Under the pieces are notes generated by a model that was not told where the DNA came from, did not search any database, and saw nothing but the letters and a program-made list of their open reading frames with translations. This document shows, piece after piece, positions 26,265 to 34,491 of a stretch of DNA of 45,035 nt (position 1 is the stretch's first letter; each line of letters begins with the position of its first letter). The translations under genes and the position numbers were made by a program. The DNA comes from Opitutales bacterium (GTDB lineage: Bacteria; Verrucomicrobiota; Verrucomicrobiia; Opitutales; UBA2987): positions 1 through 45,035 of the forward strand of contig JAJFLV010000085.1 of NCBI GenBank assembly GCA_021772535.1. Reading direction: 5' to 3'.

Positions 26265-27530
26265 TTAACGATCATGAATGGAGCCATCTTCAAATCGCGG
26301 TCCATGCCAATCTTTCTCTTCATAGGGTCTTTTGGCGGCTTCTTTTTCGTTGAGGTCGATACCCAGTCCGGCACGGTCGGGCGGAAGGGCAAAACCATTT
26401 TCGTAGGTGACGGCAGCCCCGGAAAAGAGGTCGTCCCAGACGGGTTTTTCAGAACCGCTGATTTCGAGGATGGTAGCATTAGGGGTTGCCATGCAGAAAT
26501 GCAGGGAAGCAAAGGTGCAAACCCGGCTGTTCGGATTGTGGGGCAAAATTTCGATGCGAAAGGTATCGGCGAGGGAGGCGATCTTGCGCATTTCGAGGAT
26601 TCCGCCACAATGGATCATATCAGGTTGAACATAATCGACCAGGTGGCGGGAGCAAATTTCACCGAAAGCATATTTGGTGAACAGGCGTTCGCCAGTTGCC
26701 AGCGGCACTGTGGTATGGGCACGCAGGTGGGCTAATTCGCCAAGGTCTTCGGCCTGTGTGGGTTCTTCTACAAAATGCGGCCGGTAGGGTTCTACCTGCT
26801 TACAGAAATCCATAGCCATGGTGGTAGTGGCCTTGCCATGCAGATCGATGCAAATCCTGAATTCGTCACCCACGGCTTCCCGGATAGCCTTGACCCGGGC
26901 CACCGCATCGCGAACGGCAAATTCGGGATTCATGATATTGTTGGGGGTGTCCAGCATGCCCGATTTTCCCGCAGTCCAGCCATCTTCTTTAGCCTTACGC
27001 CATTTTTCGGCCATTTCTTCCGGGGTGCCTCCACCGCCCGGCTTCATGTAAACGCGCACTTTGTCACGGGCCTTTCCGCCCAACAATTGCCAGATGGGTT
27101 GCTCCAGGGCTTGGCCAAGAATATCCCATAGGGCAATTTCCACGGCGCTGATGGCCGAAACGATGATAGGGCCCCCACGATAGCGGGGGCCGCGGTACAT
27201 AGCCTGCCAGTGGCGCTCGATCTCAGTGGGGTCTTTACCCACAAGGTAGCGTTTGTGCTCCATTATGGCGTGAGCCATAGTCAAGCCCTTTGAAGGAAAT
27301 GTTCCTTCTCCCAAGCCAACAATGCCTTTGTTGGTATAAATTTTTACGAAAACGTAATTTTCATCGCCACCGGCATGAACGAGAAAGGTTTTTAGATCGG
27401 TAACCTTGAGATTGAGCGGGCGGGCCTTTTCCCTGACTTCGGCCAGAAGCTGGGAGGAGCTTGATAGGGAGGCGAAGGTAGCCATGGCCGATCCACCCAT
27501 TGATAATCTGAAGAAATCTCTCCTGTTCAT
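26265..27530 (-). CDS. Tat-exported enolase-superfamily dehydratase, D-galactonate dehydratase (DgoD)-like
   Basis: A 421-residue enolase-superfamily enzyme. Against E. coli DgoD (metal ligands D183/E209/E235, catalytic H185/H285) all five residues recur at a constant offset of 46: D229 and H231 in CIDLHGKATT, E255 in HFVEEPT, E281 in ATGERLF and H331 in ILPHNPNS. The chemistry should therefore be Mg-dependent dehydration of an aldonic acid to a 2-keto-3-deoxy acid. A Tat-type leader (MNRRDFFRLSMGGSAMATFA) precedes the barrel, so the enzyme is predicted to be exported folded, which is unusual because DgoD enzymes are normally cytoplasmic. It is first in an operon with the beta-helix protein. 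The true substrate, such as galactonate or mannonate, cannot be told from these residues alone. Confidence 0.85.
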   Translation of the reverse strand: MNRRDFFRLSMGGSAMATFASLSSSSQLLAEVREKARPLNLKVTDLKTFLVHAGGDENYVFVKIYTNKGIVGLGEGTFPSKGLTMAHAIMEHKRYLVGKDPTEIERHWQAMYRGPRYRGGPIIVSAISAVEIALWDILGQALEQPIWQLLGGKARDKVRVYMKPGGGGTPEEMAEKWRKAKEDGWTAGKSGMLDTPNNIMNPEFAVRDAVARVKAIREAVGDEFRICIDLHGKATTTMAMDFCKQVEPYRPHFVEEPTQAEDLGELAHLRAHTTVPLATGERLFTKYAFGEICSRHLVDYVQPDMIHCGGILEMRKIASLADTFRIEILPHNPNSRVCTFASLHFCMATPNATILEISGSEKPVWDDLFSGAAVTYENGFALPPDRAGLGIDLNEKEAAKRPYEEKDWHGPRFEDGSIHDR

Positions 27531-27764
27531 TTTTATCTATGAAACCTTTCCATTTTTGTTTACATGTACTTTTAGGATGGGAAACATGACCATACAATTG
27601 AATCCTGCTGGCGCCAACAAGACCGAATTATTTAAAGTTGGGTTCATAGCAACTTAATTTTCTTTTGAAAGTAATATTTTTGAGTTTGAAAACGTATCCA
27701 TCTTCCTAAAGGATAATGATATAGACAATCCTGCCTGGGATGAAAAAATGCTTCAACATTTGTA

Positions 27765-28021
27765 GAACCTATCTCAAAATCGATGATACTGATGCAGAGA
27801 GCAACTATGCGCTTGGAGCAAGGCGCGACGGGGCTTGCCGGGCTGGAAGCCCTGCCGCCCCGGCGGAACGCCGCTCAAACACATAATTGCCTCTGTCCAA
27901 AGGATTTGTGCGGCACGGTAGCACCTTCGGCGTTGGTTTGCGCCCGAGGGGCGAAAAGCCGCCTGGTATCTGCCACCGTGGCGCTACAAACATCACTCAT
28001 CTGCGAATTTGAGATAGGTTC
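27765..28021. mobile_element. MITE-like element with 18-base terminal inverted repeats and TA target duplication
   Basis: The ends GAACCTATCTCAAAATCG (27765-27782) and its partner at 28004-28021 are inverted copies with 17 of 18 positions matching, and both sides are bounded by TA (27763-27764 and 28022-28023). TA duplication is the mark of the IS630/Tc1-mariner group. The interior is GC-rich, unlike the AT-rich flanks, and has no transposase, so the element would need a transposase encoded elsewhere. It lies in the promoter spacer of the nitrilase-family gene and ends 50 bases before its start. A degraded insertion sequence is the alternative. Confidence 0.65.
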
Positions 28022-28041
28022 TAATAATTTTTTCACGAAAT

Positions 28042-28061
28042 TGTACTTTTCAAAGAGTACA
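28042..28061. promoter_or_regulatory. small inverted repeat just before the nitrilase-family gene
   Basis: TGTACT (28042-28047) and AGTACA (28056-28061) form a 6-bp dyad around 8 bases, ending 10 bases before the ATG at 28072, where a ribosome site is expected but not seen. It may be an operator or a short hairpin limiting translation. The support is weak. Confidence 0.25.
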
Positions 28062-28071
28062 TTAATAAAAC

Positions 28072-28842
28072 ATGAACATTAAAATCGCCCAAATAAAAAT
28101 TGTACCGGAAAAAAAGAACTTAATTGAAAATCATAAACGGTTGATGGCAGTTCTTCCCGATATTAGTCCTTACCGGCCAGATGTGGTTATTACGCCGGAA
28201 TGTTATCTAGATGGTTATGTCGTGACCGAGGATTCAGTTTCCCGGGAGGGACTAAGGGATTTTGCCGTTGATCCGAATAACTCTCCAATGGTCGATGAAA
28301 TTTCGGACTGGGCAGGAAAAAACAATTCATGGTTTATTTTCGGCTGTATGCGAAAAACCGAAGCCGGGGTCTATAATTCCGCGTTGATTTTTAATCGCGA
28401 GGGGAAGCTTGTGGAAATATATGACAAGACTCATTGCCAGCGACATGATAAGAAATTTATTTCGGGGAATCGCCTGCCGGTATTCGAATCTGATTTTGGC
28501 AAATTCGGGGTTCTTATCTGCGCCGATCGTCGCTGGCCGGAAACGGTACGAACGCTTGCCTTGAAAGGAGCGCAGGTTATATTTAATCCCACCTATGGAA
28601 TGCATAACGATATGAACCTTTGCATGATGCGCACCCGTTCTTTTGAAAGTGAAATATTCATTGCCTTCACACATGCTAGACAGGCGTTACTTACTTCTCC
28701 TTTTGGAGAGGTAATAAGCAATTCGATGGCTCCTGATGAGGCATTCACTATCAACGAAATCGATTTCTCCGAGAATGAAAAGAAAAGAGAAAAGAGCGGG
28801 CATTTGAGAGACCGGAGGACCGATTTGTATGAATTACAATGA
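28072..28842 (+). CDS. carbon-nitrogen hydrolase (nitrilase superfamily), copy 1
   Basis: A 256-residue member of the nitrilase superfamily, which hydrolyses amides, nitriles or N-carbamoyl compounds through a Glu-Lys-Cys triad. The triad is E43 (ITPECYLDGY), K119 (IYDKTHCQRH) and C150 (VLICADRRWPE). The protein is cytoplasmic and slightly short for the family; the C-terminal end after about residue 225 is charged and lacks the usual last strands. CADRRWPE after the cysteine resembles amidase-type rather than true nitrilase branches. It is followed after 153 bases by the OppBC-type permeases in the same direction, suggesting it acts on an imported amide. Two further copies, not closely similar, are at 40226 and 41106. 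Confidence 0.88.
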   Translation: MNIKIAQIKIVPEKKNLIENHKRLMAVLPDISPYRPDVVITPECYLDGYVVTEDSVSREGLRDFAVDPNNSPMVDEISDWAGKNNSWFIFGCMRKTEAGVYNSALIFNREGKLVEIYDKTHCQRHDKKFISGNRLPVFESDFGKFGVLICADRRWPETVRTLALKGAQVIFNPTYGMHNDMNLCMMRTRSFESEIFIAFTHARQALLTSPFGEVISNSMAPDEAFTINEIDFSENEKKREKSGHLRDRRTDLYELQ

Positions 28843-28995
28843 GGAGTCTGATTTATAACAAAGAAAATGAATTATTTCAGGACGGCTGCGATGTTTCGGT
28901 TGAAGGATGCGGGAAGCCAACTCGAACCACCATATAATATCGAGCAGACCGCCAACTCAATACAGTGACTTTGGCACATCCAGGCAATTTTATCG

Positions 28996-29994
28996 ATGCA
29001 TAGCTACATCATCCGGCGGATTCTCCATATGGTGCCGACATTGATTCTCATATCAATGGCCAGTTTTGTGGTCATCCAGTTGCCGCCCGGTGATATGCTG
29101 ACCTCGAAATTGGCCAAACTGGAAGAGCAGGGGGAGATGGGTTCGGAAAGCGCGCTGGAGCAAGTAGCGGTTTTACGTGAACGCTACGGGCTTAACGACC
29201 CAATTTATGTCCAATATTTCAGGTGGATCGGTAATATTATTATGCACCTGGATTTCGGAGAATCGTTTACCTTTGAAATGGATGTCATCGAGCTTTTGTC
29301 GGAGCGCATGGGACTAACCCTTTTGATGACCATATCGACCCTTATTTTTACGTGGATTGTAGCTATACCGATCGGTGTTTATTCCGCCACGAGACCGTAT
29401 TCGATTGGCGATTACGGATTTACCTTCATCGGTTTTATCGGGTTGGCGACACCTAATTTTCTGCTGGCTCTCGTTTTTCTGTTTTTCCAGGTCAGCGTAT
29501 TTGAGACCCAGTCGGTGGGAGGTCTATTGTCTCCGGAATTCGTGGGCGCTCCCTGGACACTGGCCAAGGTAAAAGACTTAATGACCCATATCTGGGTGCC
29601 AATAATCGTTATTGGAGCCAGTGGAACGGCTTCGATCATTCGCGTGATGAGGGGGAACCTGCTTGATATTCTGGGCCAACAGCACATTCAAACCGGCAGG
29701 GCTAAAGGATTGCGGGAAATAAAAGTAATCGTCAAGTACGGTGTGCGCATTGCCATCAATCCGTTAGTCAGCCGACTAGGGCTGGAATTGCCGAATCTTC
29801 TTTCAGGCGCCGTTGTCACAGGCATCGTTCTGGGTTTGCCTACGGCGGGTCCGTTGTTTTTAACGGCTCTCACATCACAGGACATGTATCTGGCGGGCGC
29901 CTTCCTTTTGTTATCTTCCAGCTTCCTTTTGGTGGGAAATCTATTTGCCGATATTGCCCTTGCCTGGTTAGACCCGAGGATTCGTTATGGATAA
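28996..29994 (+). CDS. ABC transporter permease, DppB/OppB type
   Basis: A 332-residue inner-membrane permease of the oligopeptide/dipeptide type. Seen: opening YIIRRILHMVPTLILIS with the first membrane helix, the periplasmic ERYGLNDPIYVQYFRWI stretch, GLTLLMTISTLIFTWIVAIP, the EAA-loop region ARAKGLREIKVI-like (GRAKGLREIKVIVKYGVR), and the end LAWLDPRIRYG. It pairs with the next gene, which begins inside its last codons (8-base overlap), and forms the channel with it. The solute-binding protein that most likely feeds it is at 16483. No ATP-binding subunit (DppD/DppF type) is in the window. The start has no strong ribosome site. These transporters also carry oligosaccharides in several bacteria. 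Confidence 0.92.
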   Translation: MHSYIIRRILHMVPTLILISMASFVVIQLPPGDMLTSKLAKLEEQGEMGSESALEQVAVLRERYGLNDPIYVQYFRWIGNIIMHLDFGESFTFEMDVIELLSERMGLTLLMTISTLIFTWIVAIPIGVYSATRPYSIGDYGFTFIGFIGLATPNFLLALVFLFFQVSVFETQSVGGLLSPEFVGAPWTLAKVKDLMTHIWVPIIVIGASGTASIIRVMRGNLLDILGQQHIQTGRAKGLREIKVIVKYGVRIAINPLVSRLGLELPNLLSGAVVTGIVLGLPTAGPLFLTALTSQDMYLAGAFLLLSSSFLLVGNLFADIALAWLDPRIRYG

Positions 29995-31117
29995 GGAAAA
30001 CTTAGAGGCCCCGGCACCAGTCGAGGAATCTCGGGTTTCTGAAAGTTATTCCCAGAAGCGCTTGATCTGGAAAAGATTTTTAAGACACAGGGCAGGTGTG
30101 GCTGGGGGGAGTATTGTCCTGTTTTTATGTTTTTGCTTTCTATTCGCTGAATTTTTAGCTCCGCACGATATTTCCCGGCGCTATTTCCAGCATGTATATT
30201 TGCCACCGCAGGGAATACATTTTTTTTCCGAAGATGGATTTCAGTTACGACCGTTTGTTTACGGAATAAAAAGCGTGGTTAGCCCGGAGGATGGGCTCAA
30301 GCGTTATTATGAAGATTCCGAAGTACAATTCCCAATATATTTATTTGTCCGTGGGGACCGCTACAAGTTCCTCTGGTTGTTCGAAACCGAGATTCATTTA
30401 TTTGGCACAGGTAAGGATAATCCACTTTTTCTTTGCGGAACCGACAGGTTTGGACGGGACCTGTTTTCGCGCCTTTTGTCGGGGGGCCGAGTATCTTTTA
30501 CGGTGGGGTTACTGGCTATTTTCCTCAGCCTGGTATTGGGCACAACACTGGGGCTTGTCTCGGGTTATTATGGTGGATTCGTGGACCATCTTATTCAAAG
30601 AACCATCGAATTGATTTTTGCTTTTCCAAGTATTCCCATACTGATGTCGCTGAGTGCCTTGCTGCCACCGCAATGGCCATCCTACTTAACCTTTTTGGGT
30701 ATCGTAACGGTGCTATCATTGATTGGCTGGGGCGGTCTGGCGCGTGAAATAAGAGGCAAGACATTGGCTATCAACAATTCCGATTTTGTTCTCGCTGCAC
30801 GTGTATGCGGAGCAAAAGATCGGCGGATTATTTTCATCCATTTGCTGCCATCGATGTTTAGCCATATAATCGTTATCTCGACCCTGGCGGTGCCCGGTTT
30901 CATTCTACACGAAAGTACTTTGAGTTTTCTGGGTCTTGGCATTAAGCCGCCTTTAACCAGTTGGGGATTGCTGTTGGCCGATGCCATGAACCTGCACGCG
31001 CTCAGCCTTTATCCCTGGCTGCTGATTCCGGGCGTTTGTATCCTTGTGACCGTTCTGTCCCTTAATTTCCTCGGTGACGGTCTTCGGGATGCGGCCGCTC
31101 CCTATTCGACATATTGA
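29987..31117 (+). CDS. ABC transporter permease, DppC/OppC type
   Basis: A 376-residue partner permease, longer than usual DppC (about 300). Seen: the OppC N-terminal helix (AGVAGGSIVLFLCFCFLF, about 37-54), the hallmark FLCGTDRFGRDLFSRLLSGGR at about 147-167 (GTDRFGRDLFSRLL), GLVSGYYGGFVDHLIQR, the EAA loop GAKDRRIIFIHLLPS, and the end GDGLRDAAAPYSTY. Extra length comes from an extended periplasmic loop of about 90 residues (60-147) between the first helix and GTDRFGRD. Starts 8 bases inside the OppB-type gene, so expression is coupled. Converges on the TPR-PhoD gene 4 bases away, after a short T-run. Confidence 0.92.
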   Translation: MDKENLEAPAPVEESRVSESYSQKRLIWKRFLRHRAGVAGGSIVLFLCFCFLFAEFLAPHDISRRYFQHVYLPPQGIHFFSEDGFQLRPFVYGIKSVVSPEDGLKRYYEDSEVQFPIYLFVRGDRYKFLWLFETEIHLFGTGKDNPLFLCGTDRFGRDLFSRLLSGGRVSFTVGLLAIFLSLVLGTTLGLVSGYYGGFVDHLIQRTIELIFAFPSIPILMSLSALLPPQWPSYLTFLGIVTVLSLIGWGGLAREIRGKTLAINNSDFVLAARVCGAKDRRIIFIHLLPSMFSHIIVISTLAVPGFILHESTLSFLGLGIKPPLTSWGLLLADAMNLHALSLYPWLLIPGVCILVTVLSLNFLGDGLRDAAAPYSTY

Positions 31118-31121
31118 ATCG

Positions 31122-32846
31122 CTAGTGCGATATTTCGCTTTTTTTCACGGTTAATGAATGTATCACCTGATCATCGATATTTACGATTTTATAGGTTAGT
31201 TCCGGGTTGTCTCTTTTTGTGTCGAAAGTGAGTTCTCCGTAAGAACATTTCTCATTATAGGCGAACAAGGCGCCGGGCTTAAGATCGGCCTTGAGCATGT
31301 TGGTGAGGCGAGCGCTCTGGAAATCGTAAAGGGGATAGCCCTCCTGCCGGTCAATTTTCCAGGCGTCACTCCTGTGGCGATCGGAGGAGACCAGAATAAC
31401 ACCGTTGATTTTGCGATCTTCGAGAAAGGAAAAGATTTCATTTCTTTCCGCGGGAAATCCTCCCCAAGTATCAACACTGCCCGGTTTTGCCCTGAAATCC
31501 CAGGGAACCGGCGATACGATTACTTTGAATGTGGCTTTTGATTCCTCCATGCTATCGAAGAGCCATTTTTTCTGAATCGGTCCCAACATAGTCGGATTTT
31601 TCGATAATGGATTAGTTCGATAAAACCTACCATCGAGCATGAAAAAATCTACGTCTCCAAGAGAAAACTGGAACCAGCATCCCGGAGCTGTATCTTCATC
31701 GCCATAAGCCGGATTGTTCCAATTATTGCGAAAAAGACGCCACATGGGCATCTTCCATTTCGGCAGGTCGCTGTAGGGTCCCATCCAGATATCGTCCATG
31801 GCGCAATCGTGATCATCCCAAATCGCGTAAATTGGGGTTGAGCTTGTCAGCCGACGAAATTCCAGACGGGATTGCCGGCGGTAATAGGTGTAATCGTGCA
31901 AAGGGCCAGGAAACCCGGGAAGATCGATATAAACATTGTCACCCAAAGTCAGGAAAGCGTCATAACGGTGTGAGGCTATAGTGTTCCAAATGCGTTCGTT
32001 CGAGGGCGTATAGCCAGCGCCACCCCCAAAAGCTATCTGGAACCGCCCTTGACTCCCTTTGGACGGAAAGGTCCGAAACGAGGGTAGTTTTGGTAACGTG
32101 GCGGAAATGCCGTCGATTAAAATTTCATAGAAATATTCGGTGTCGGAACTTAGACCGTTGACTTCCACCACAGCGGTGTAGTCCCGATCCGCCCTGGATT
32201 TTACCTTATGTGTGGTAAAGGGATTTTTCAGGCTTCGGGAGGTGCTTAGGCGTACCTCAATTTGCCTTACTGTGTCAGTGCGAACCCATATTTTTGCACT
32301 GTGATCCGTTACCGCCCCGACCATGGGTCCGTGGACCTGTCTGATTCCAAGTTCCAATTCCAGGTCTTTGAATTGCCTTGTTTCCCGCAGCGGTTCCAGC
32401 AATTCTCTTGGACCGGCTATAAATCGCTCGAAAGGAAGACCGGCCTTGAGTGCGCGCATCATCGAAGCAACAGCTTCTTCCATCTGCCCCAATTGACAAT
32501 TGGCGATGGTTAAATTAAATAACGACTCCTGATCGGTAGGATCGTCTGCCAGGATTTTCTGACATAATAGGATGGCTTCATTAGTTCTCCCTTCCATTAT
32601 GGCAAGTATTTGACGCTGTCCCCTGCGCTTGTAGGATTTGTCGGATTTTTCCTGACCGAAGGCTCGGCGGTCCCAAGCGCTTTCACTCCCGAAATAGGGC
32701 AGGGGAGAACCATTCAAATAGGCTTCGGGGGGAGCATTTTGCTTGTTCTCCTCACCTGAAACATAAGGTTGGATCTGGCCGATTAATATTCCTAGTATGA
32801 GTCCCGTTTTTAAACCGGAACTTTGTCTTTTACTTTCGTTTGCCAT
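31122..32846 (-). CDS. PhoD-like phosphoesterase with N-terminal TPR-like repeats, secreted
   Basis: A 574-residue exported protein. A signal peptide (LKTGLILGILIGQ, cleavage near VSGEE) is followed by TPR-like helices (about 76-135; MEGRTNEAILLCQKILADDP, SLFNLTIANCQLGQMEEAV), then a fibronectin-like strand region (VGAVTDHSAKIWVRT) and the PhoD catalytic domain. Metal motifs are GDNVYID (302-308), DDHD (344-347), LDGRFYR (404-410) and SSDRHRSD. The gene begins 37 bases inside the end of the sulfatase gene and needs this start to keep the signal peptide, so the overlap is real. It is not a close copy of the PhoD-like protein at 5557. The TPR part may bind a partner, possibly the sulfatase. Confidence 0.85.
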   Translation of the reverse strand: MANESKRQSSGLKTGLILGILIGQIQPYVSGEENKQNAPPEAYLNGSPLPYFGSESAWDRRAFGQEKSDKSYKRRGQRQILAIMEGRTNEAILLCQKILADDPTDQESLFNLTIANCQLGQMEEAVASMMRALKAGLPFERFIAGPRELLEPLRETRQFKDLELELGIRQVHGPMVGAVTDHSAKIWVRTDTVRQIEVRLSTSRSLKNPFTTHKVKSRADRDYTAVVEVNGLSSDTEYFYEILIDGISATLPKLPSFRTFPSKGSQGRFQIAFGGGAGYTPSNERIWNTIASHRYDAFLTLGDNVYIDLPGFPGPLHDYTYYRRQSRLEFRRLTSSTPIYAIWDDHDCAMDDIWMGPYSDLPKWKMPMWRLFRNNWNNPAYGDEDTAPGCWFQFSLGDVDFFMLDGRFYRTNPLSKNPTMLGPIQKKWLFDSMEESKATFKVIVSPVPWDFRAKPGSVDTWGGFPAERNEIFSFLEDRKINGVILVSSDRHRSDAWKIDRQEGYPLYDFQSARLTNMLKADLKPGALFAYNEKCSYGELTFDTKRDNPELTYKIVNIDDQVIHSLTVKKSEISH

Positions 32847-34336
32847 TGGTGAATTTTTTTGGTTAAGCGCCGGATCGTATCCTTGTGGCGGCTCGTGTAG
32901 TAGAGATTTTTCATTTCATGTGGATCATCTGCCAGATTGAAAAGTTGATGCTTGTCCACATCGCTCAAACAAAGTTTCCAGTGGTCGGGAGAGACAACGG
33001 TTCGGACCGACTCCGTGCTTATCCGTTTAAGGTCGACCGGGGAGCAAAGCTGGGTGTTTTTCAGAAAATTGGGAGGTTTGATAGCGGGGTTCCATTGGAT
33101 GAAGGTGTGTTTTTCATCCACTTCCCTACCTTTGGCAATCGGTCCCAGACTTTGTCCGGGGAGAGAACCGACGGGATTTCCTCCAAGAAGATCCAATAAG
33201 GTGGGGATAATGTCGATTTGACTAACCGGATGTTCCACCGCGAGCGATCGGCCATTCATCTGAGGGATTTTCAGCAGGAAGGGGATTCGTGAGGAACCTT
33301 CGTACATCAACTGTTTGTGCAATATTCGGTGGTCTCCAAGCATTTCTCCATGTTCGCTCGTGAAAACCACGATTGTGTTGTCGGCTACTTCCGCTTCTTC
33401 CAGAGTTGCGAGTAAATTACCTATGCTTAAATCGATTTGGCTGACACGACCCCAGTAGAGAGCCTTCACTTTTCGGTACTCGTCCGGGTTGCCTTTACAC
33501 TCATCCCAAAAATACTCCTGAAACAGGCGGTAGCGCAGTGGATCGTTTTCCCCCAACACCGTGTCAAAGCTGGGAGCCATTTCCATTTCCTCTGCTTTGT
33601 ATTTCTCTTCCATAGGTCCCCTTAGGGGTGGGTGAGGACCTAAAAAACTGGTGTAGAGTATGAACGGATTTTGGCGATTGCGGAAAATAAATTCCCTCGC
33701 CTTTCTTTCCATGAATTTCGGTTTTGAATGTTCCAGCGGCAAAGTTGCTGAAAAACTGCGTTGAAAAATATTTTCTTCATCCGGCTCGTAACCCAATGGC
33801 TGCAAATATTCGTGGTAGTTGCTTCTGGCCGTTGCATCGCGGCCTTCACTGTATCGATGCGCATAGCTGTCCTCGATACTGACCCATTCATCAAATCCGT
33901 GCTGGCGAAAGACTTCGTCGCCGAGGTGCCATTTACCCATGTAGGCGGAGCGGTATTCGGGATCATTGAGCAATCGCGGCAAACAAGCTGCATCTTGCCG
34001 GAGGGGAATATTGTTGGAAATGCATCCGTTGGTGTGGGGCCAAAGGCCCGTCATGATTGAGGACCTGGCCGGAGTGCAAACCGGCTGGGTAACATAAGCC
34101 CTTTTGAAAACGATGCTCTCGCGGGCCAACCGATTGAGGTTGGGCGCTTCGATTTTCATATTTCCATAGGCGGCAAAGGTATCGAACCGCTGTTGGTCGG
34201 TTAATATGAAAAGAAGGTTCGGTTTCCGGCGGGCTTCCTTTGCTCGAAGGGTGTAATTTCCCAATGGGGCCAGGGAGAGAGATCCCAGAGCGGCCTTTTT
34301 CAAAAAATTTCGACGGGAAACCATTTTCATGACCAT
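32810..34336 (-). CDS. Tat-exported type I (Cys-type) sulfatase
   Basis: A 508-residue sulfatase. The N-terminus has a twin-arginine leader SRRNFLKKAALGSLSLAPLG, so it is exported folded. Core motifs: LLFILTDQQRFDT (metal D-Q), formylglycine signature C87-T-P-A-R91 in QPVCTPARSSIMTG (from the ATG at 34336), and TSEHGEMLGDHRILHKQ (SEHGE in place of the usual SDHGE). Three in-frame ATGs (34336, 34330, 34324) precede the leader; a longer frame from 34411 is less likely because it would bury the Tat motif. It overlaps the TPR-PhoD gene by 37 bases. It is divergent from the LamG-propeller gene 155 bases away. Substrate unknown; possible choline-sulfatase/heparan-like branch. Confidence 0.92.
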   Translation of the reverse strand: MVMKMVSRRNFLKKAALGSLSLAPLGNYTLRAKEARRKPNLLFILTDQQRFDTFAAYGNMKIEAPNLNRLARESIVFKRAYVTQPVCTPARSSIMTGLWPHTNGCISNNIPLRQDAACLPRLLNDPEYRSAYMGKWHLGDEVFRQHGFDEWVSIEDSYAHRYSEGRDATARSNYHEYLQPLGYEPDEENIFQRSFSATLPLEHSKPKFMERKAREFIFRNRQNPFILYTSFLGPHPPLRGPMEEKYKAEEMEMAPSFDTVLGENDPLRYRLFQEYFWDECKGNPDEYRKVKALYWGRVSQIDLSIGNLLATLEEAEVADNTIVVFTSEHGEMLGDHRILHKQLMYEGSSRIPFLLKIPQMNGRSLAVEHPVSQIDIIPTLLDLLGGNPVGSLPGQSLGPIAKGREVDEKHTFIQWNPAIKPPNFLKNTQLCSPVDLKRISTESVRTVVSPDHWKLCLSDVDKHQLFNLADDPHEMKNLYYTSRHKDTIRRLTKKIHQWQTKVKDKVPV

Positions 34337-34491
34337 TTGCTGGTTTTTAGCTCCATTATACAAATACTTGGAAAGCCTTTCGCAGGATAGATCTTTAGTT
34401 TCCGATAGCAACGCGATTTTCTGATTTCTTTGCTTCAGTTTATTTCAGAATCGCTTTGCAAGGCATCGAATAACTTATATCTTTGGAATTG

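Larger units (their letters stand above)
27531..28071. other. 541-base region without a gene
   Basis: This spacer lies between the divergent dehydratase-like gene and the nitrilase-family gene. Its outer parts are AT-rich and should hold both promoters. The centre holds a GC-rich 257-base element with terminal inverted repeats, annotated separately. A 99-codon frame inside the element is judged not to be a gene. Confidence 0.7.

Noticed and set aside
27783-28082. 99-codon open frame within the MITE-like element
   Set aside because: It spans the element's terminal repeat and the promoter region of the next gene, and its residues show no protein-like pattern; the repeat structure explains the sequence better.
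28867-28968. 33-codon open frame between the nitrilase-family gene and the permeases
   Set aside because: No clear ribosome site, no recognised family, and the length is expected by chance.
31118-31145. ATCGC-N4-GCGAT hairpin followed by a T-run after the OppC-type gene
   Set aside because: The stem is only 5 bp and is separated from the T-run by several bases; a terminator is possible but not supported enough.
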